A DNA stretch of 64,000 nucleotides. It comes from Sporomusa acidovorans. Lineage in GTDB: Bacteria; Bacillota; Negativicutes; Sporomusales; Sporomusaceae. Position 1 is the stretch's first letter; each line of letters starts with the position of its first letter. Below the pieces are notes generated by a model that searched no databases, had not been told where the DNA came from, and saw nothing but the letters and a program-made list of their open reading frames with translations. The stretch spans positions 1 to 64,000 of the forward strand of contig NZ_FNAM01000022.1 of NCBI RefSeq assembly GCF_900101845.1, read 5' to 3'. A program made the position numbers and the translations under genes. Below, piece by piece: positions 61,552 through 64,000 of the stretch.

Positions 61552-63153
61552 TCATTGGACAATTTTTTGCAGGGAGTACCATGTTTCTTCATTAAGAACG
61601 CCGTACATGGGGCTTATCTTCCAACCAGTCAGCGTCGCATTGTGCGGTTGGATGAAGTTATCCCAATAAAGCGGGATGGCGGGGAGGTTTTCCGCATAAT
61701 ATTGCTGCAGGGCAGCACTGTATTTTTTGTATTCTTCAGGAGCAAGGGTGCTATTCAGCTTGTCTGCAAGGTCTTTAAACTTGGTGTCGCCTACCATTGC
61801 CCAGCCGATATTGCGGGCATCGATATAGCCTGTGCCCATGCCGCCCCACATCATCATGCCCCAGGGAGTGGTGCGGGAGAGCAGGCTGGTATGGGATTTG
61901 TCCTTATCGCTAATGGTCCGGTAGAGCGTGGCATCCACTGTTTTGAGGGTAAGCTTAACCCCGATGTTGGCAAAATATTTTTGCAGAAGTTCAGCCAGTC
62001 GGATATTTTCCGGGATATCGTTGCGCAGGAGCAGTTCAAAGGTGAGCGGCCGGCCGTCTTTTTCCCGGATAGCGCTGCCTGTTAGGCGGTAGCCGGCCTG
62101 TTCCAGCACAAGCCGGGCTTTTTCCGGATTAAATTCCAGCGGGCGGGTTTCGACAAAGCCTTGTGTGCCTCGCGGCACAAGGCCGGCAGTTGGTACAGTA
62201 CCATTGTTAACCGCAAATAAACGGACAAGTTCGTCATAGTCAATGGCGTAGGAAAGTGCGGTGCGGACCTGCGGGTCGTTGACCAGGGGCTTAGTAACAT
62301 TGAAGATCAAGGCTTTGCCGACACCCAGATTGGGAATATTTATGATTTTTAGCTTGGGGTTCCTAGCCAGACTGGCGGCATAAATGGGGTCGGTTCCCGT
62401 CGAATAGGTATAGGGCAGGTCGACTTCGCCATTTTGCAATGCCATATAGAGCGCATCGGGATTTTTAAACAGCCGGACTTTGATTTCCGGTATGGGCGGT
62501 GTGCCGCGAAAGTAAGTATTATTAGCTTTAAAGGTAACAATGCCGGCATTGGGATCAAATTTCTCAAATTTATACGCTCCGCAGCCGATGGCCGCTTGGG
62601 GGTCATTATAGGCAGCCGGATTATCCACCATCGCAAAAATATGCTGCGGCAGGACTCTCAGTACTAGCAAATTGACCAGAAAACGGGGATTAGGCTGAGA
62701 AAGGGTGATGACAACAGTTTGATCATCAGGGGCTGCTATTGATTTGACCAAGGAAAAATGCCGCTTATACTCGACGCTGTGTTTGATGCTGTATTCGATG
62801 GTGAATTTTACATCAGCGGCTGTCACTTTAGTGCCATCATGCCAGGTTACGCCGTCCTGCAGGCGGAAGGTCCAGGTTTGACCGTCGGGAGTATTCCAGG
62901 ACTTAGCTAAATCACCGGTAAAATTACTGTTTTCATTCAGTTTGACAAGTCCTTTATGAGTAAAGATGGAACGCAGTATACCGAAGTTATAGTCATCAAT
63001 ATTGATGTTTTCTATTTTCATAGTGCTGCCGATGGTTAAAGACTGTATTGCCGCAGAACTGTCGGCAACGGCTTGCTTGTGATTGCCGCAACCGGTAATG
63101 AGGCAAGTGAAAAGCAGGATTAATAAGAGTCCGAGAGCAGGTAAACGCCGCAT
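61552..63153 (-). CDS. Dipeptide/nickel-type ABC substrate-binding lipoprotein (SBP_bac_5)
   Basis: 533 residues: lipobox LITGC, then the family fold with LAKSWNTPDGQTWTFRLQDGVTWHDGTKVTAADVKFTIEY, GCGAYKFEKFDPNAG, VRTALSYAIDYDELVRLF and the C-terminal LPAIPLYWDNFIQP. DppA, OppA and NikA share this fold. A TonB receptor downstream suggests a nickel or other metal-metallophore complex rather than free peptides (inference). ATG at 63153 with GGAGG six bases before it. The ATPase gene is 63 bp upstream. Confidence 0.88.
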   Translation of the reverse strand: MRRLPALGLLLILLFTCLITGCGNHKQAVADSSAAIQSLTIGSTMKIENINIDDYNFGILRSIFTHKGLVKLNENSNFTGDLAKSWNTPDGQTWTFRLQDGVTWHDGTKVTAADVKFTIEYSIKHSVEYKRHFSLVKSIAAPDDQTVVITLSQPNPRFLVNLLVLRVLPQHIFAMVDNPAAYNDPQAAIGCGAYKFEKFDPNAGIVTFKANNTYFRGTPPIPEIKVRLFKNPDALYMALQNGEVDLPYTYSTGTDPIYAASLARNPKLKIINIPNLGVGKALIFNVTKPLVNDPQVRTALSYAIDYDELVRLFAVNNGTVPTAGLVPRGTQGFVETRPLEFNPEKARLVLEQAGYRLTGSAIREKDGRPLTFELLLRNDIPENIRLAELLQKYFANIGVKLTLKTVDATLYRTISDKDKSHTSLLSRTTPWGMMMWGGMGTGYIDARNIGWAMVGDTKFKDLADKLNSTLAPEEYKKYSAALQQYYAENLPAIPLYWDNFIQPHNATLTGWKISPMYGVLNEETWYSLQKIVQ

Positions 63154-63216
63154 TCTATTCCTCCATTTATGTTTTGTATAGTTTGCCAATACACCATCCG
63201 CCTGCAGCATTCTTCA

Positions 63217-63978
63217 TCACGTAGATAACATGGCCTGGCGCAGGGAAAACAGGCCGCCTGACCGGGGTAGAATTTCTGAGGGAAGACCGGCTATGACAAT
63301 TTTGCCGTTTGCCATGCTGACCATGTGATCGGCGCAGCTTTTGATAATGTCGGGGTCATGGGAGATTAAGATAAGGCTGAGACCGGTTTGCTGCTGAACG
63401 GTTTTGAGTAGAGCAAGGATTTGCGCTTGGACGGAATTATCCAGCATAGCCGTAGGTTCATCGGCAATAATAACTTCCGGCTCAAGACCTAACGCTCTGG
63501 CGATAACAATACGCTGCGCCTGCCCGCCGGAGATTTGCCAGGGGTATTTTGCCAGCACATCAGGCGATAGTTGGGTAATATGTAAAAGCTTGTCCAATTT
63601 GTCTAAGCCCTGGCGGCGAGAGTGGATTAGCTTATGGACATAGAGCGGTTCAAGCAGTGCGCTGCCGATTGTTTGCCGGGGATCAAGCGCCAGGCCGGGG
63701 TGTTGAAATATCATTTGCAATTTGCGGCAGAAAAGTTTTCGTTGGGACGCTGTCAAGCGGGTAAGCGAGCTTCCCTGATAAACAACCTGGCCGGCCGTTG
63801 GCGGGAGAAGTCCGGCTATCAGCCGGGCTAGCGTTGACTTGCCGCTGCCGCTTGCTCCCATGATGCCTAAGGTTTTTCCCGGCGCTACCTGGAAAGAGAC
63901 ATCGCGTACGGCATACGTTATGTTCTTGGTTAATAAACCGTGGATAAAATATTTGGTTAGATGGATTACTTCAAGCAT
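63217..63978 (-). CDS. Dipeptide/nickel-type ABC transporter ATPase (DppF/NikE-like)
   Basis: 253 residues, complete. Walker A GASGSGKSTL, Q-loop MIFQHPGLALDPRQTIGSALLEPL (DppF/NikE-type), signature ISGGQAQRIVIARAL, Walker B VIIADEPTAMLD and LILISHDPDII. ATG start at 63978 with GAGGTG six bases before it. The permeases and the partner ATPase (DppD/NikD-like) should lie just beyond the right edge. Confidence 0.9.
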   Translation of the reverse strand: MLEVIHLTKYFIHGLLTKNITYAVRDVSFQVAPGKTLGIMGASGSGKSTLARLIAGLLPPTAGQVVYQGSSLTRLTASQRKLFCRKLQMIFQHPGLALDPRQTIGSALLEPLYVHKLIHSRRQGLDKLDKLLHITQLSPDVLAKYPWQISGGQAQRIVIARALGLEPEVIIADEPTAMLDNSVQAQILALLKTVQQQTGLSLILISHDPDIIKSCADHMVSMANGKIVIAGLPSEILPRSGGLFSLRQAMLST

Positions 63979-64000
63979 GCCAGCACCTCACAACAGAATA

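Noticed and set aside
1..64000. CRISPR arrays, rRNA and tRNA genes
   Set aside because: No regularly spaced repeats and no recognisable tRNA or rRNA sequence were seen by eye; a tRNA scan would settle the latter.

Overview
The window looks like chromosomal DNA of a Gram-negative Firmicute (Negativicutes, Sporomusa/Pelosinus-like). This is an inference. Outer-membrane machinery (ExbB-ExbD-TonB, three TonB-dependent receptors, an RND pump) sits beside Firmicute-type features: a Rex-family regulator, strong AGGAGG-type ribosome sites, frequent TTG/GTG starts and DUF2680 and ECF proteins. No rRNA, tRNA or CRISPR array was seen.

Layout. 1-1.8 kb: end of a 3-acetamido-deoxyhexose sugar-nucleotide cluster (acetyltransferase, ketoisomerase, aminotransferase). 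2.1-4.7 kb: an unusual island with a HAD nucleotidase-like gene overlapping an archaeo-eukaryotic-primase-like gene, divergent from a PIN-domain protein. 5-10.2 kb: MarR regulator and an RND efflux pair. 10.3-12.5 kb: a two-component system with a repeated operator-like motif before each gene. 12.7-13.0 kb: the C-terminal relic of an L-asparaginase. 13.1-15.2 kb: L,D-transpeptidase and an NhaD/ArsB-type transporter. 15.2-21.8 kb: a sugar-acid operon (LarA-type isomerase, two-piece UxaA-type dehydratase, GntP permease) with a cytoplasmic chemoreceptor and a CdaR regulator that share one sensor domain. 21.9-22.9 kb: a deleted IS5-type transposase. 23.2-27.5 kb: a TRAP transporter operon with a textbook sigma-54 promoter and a second LarA-family protein. 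27.6-31.9 kb: second NhaD-type transporter behind an attenuator, a COG2509 flavoprotein and a PAS/HD-GYP protein. 32.0-34.9 kb: a DUF2680 protein with its two-component system.

35.1-53.7 kb is the centrepiece: exbB-exbD-tonB, an outer-membrane receptor, an ECF S-component, a methyltransferase, a Rex-like regulator, a second receptor, a BtuFCD/FecBCD-type ABC importer, and a complete class-I chelatase set (CobN-like large subunit, ChlI-ChlD fusion, separate ChlI with a His-rich tail). The layout suggests import of a metal tetrapyrrole or related chelate across both membranes, then metal insertion or removal in the cytoplasm. It resembles the CobN-like HmuS heme loci of Bacteroidota, but the substrate cannot be read from sequence. 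Most of its transcription units begin with terminator-like leader hairpins, three in a row before the second receptor.

53.7-55.4 kb is a decay zone: an 18-codon ABC ATPase start, an IS256-type relic, a broken phosphotransferase, a Uma2 gene and a stray copy of a TonB-receptor 3' end. 55.6-59.5 kb is a secondary GrpE-DnaK-DnaJ-like operon whose J-domain lacks HPD. 59.5-64 kb, on the minus strand, holds a dipeptide/nickel-type ABC ATPase, its binding protein and a third TonB receptor, continuing off the right edge.
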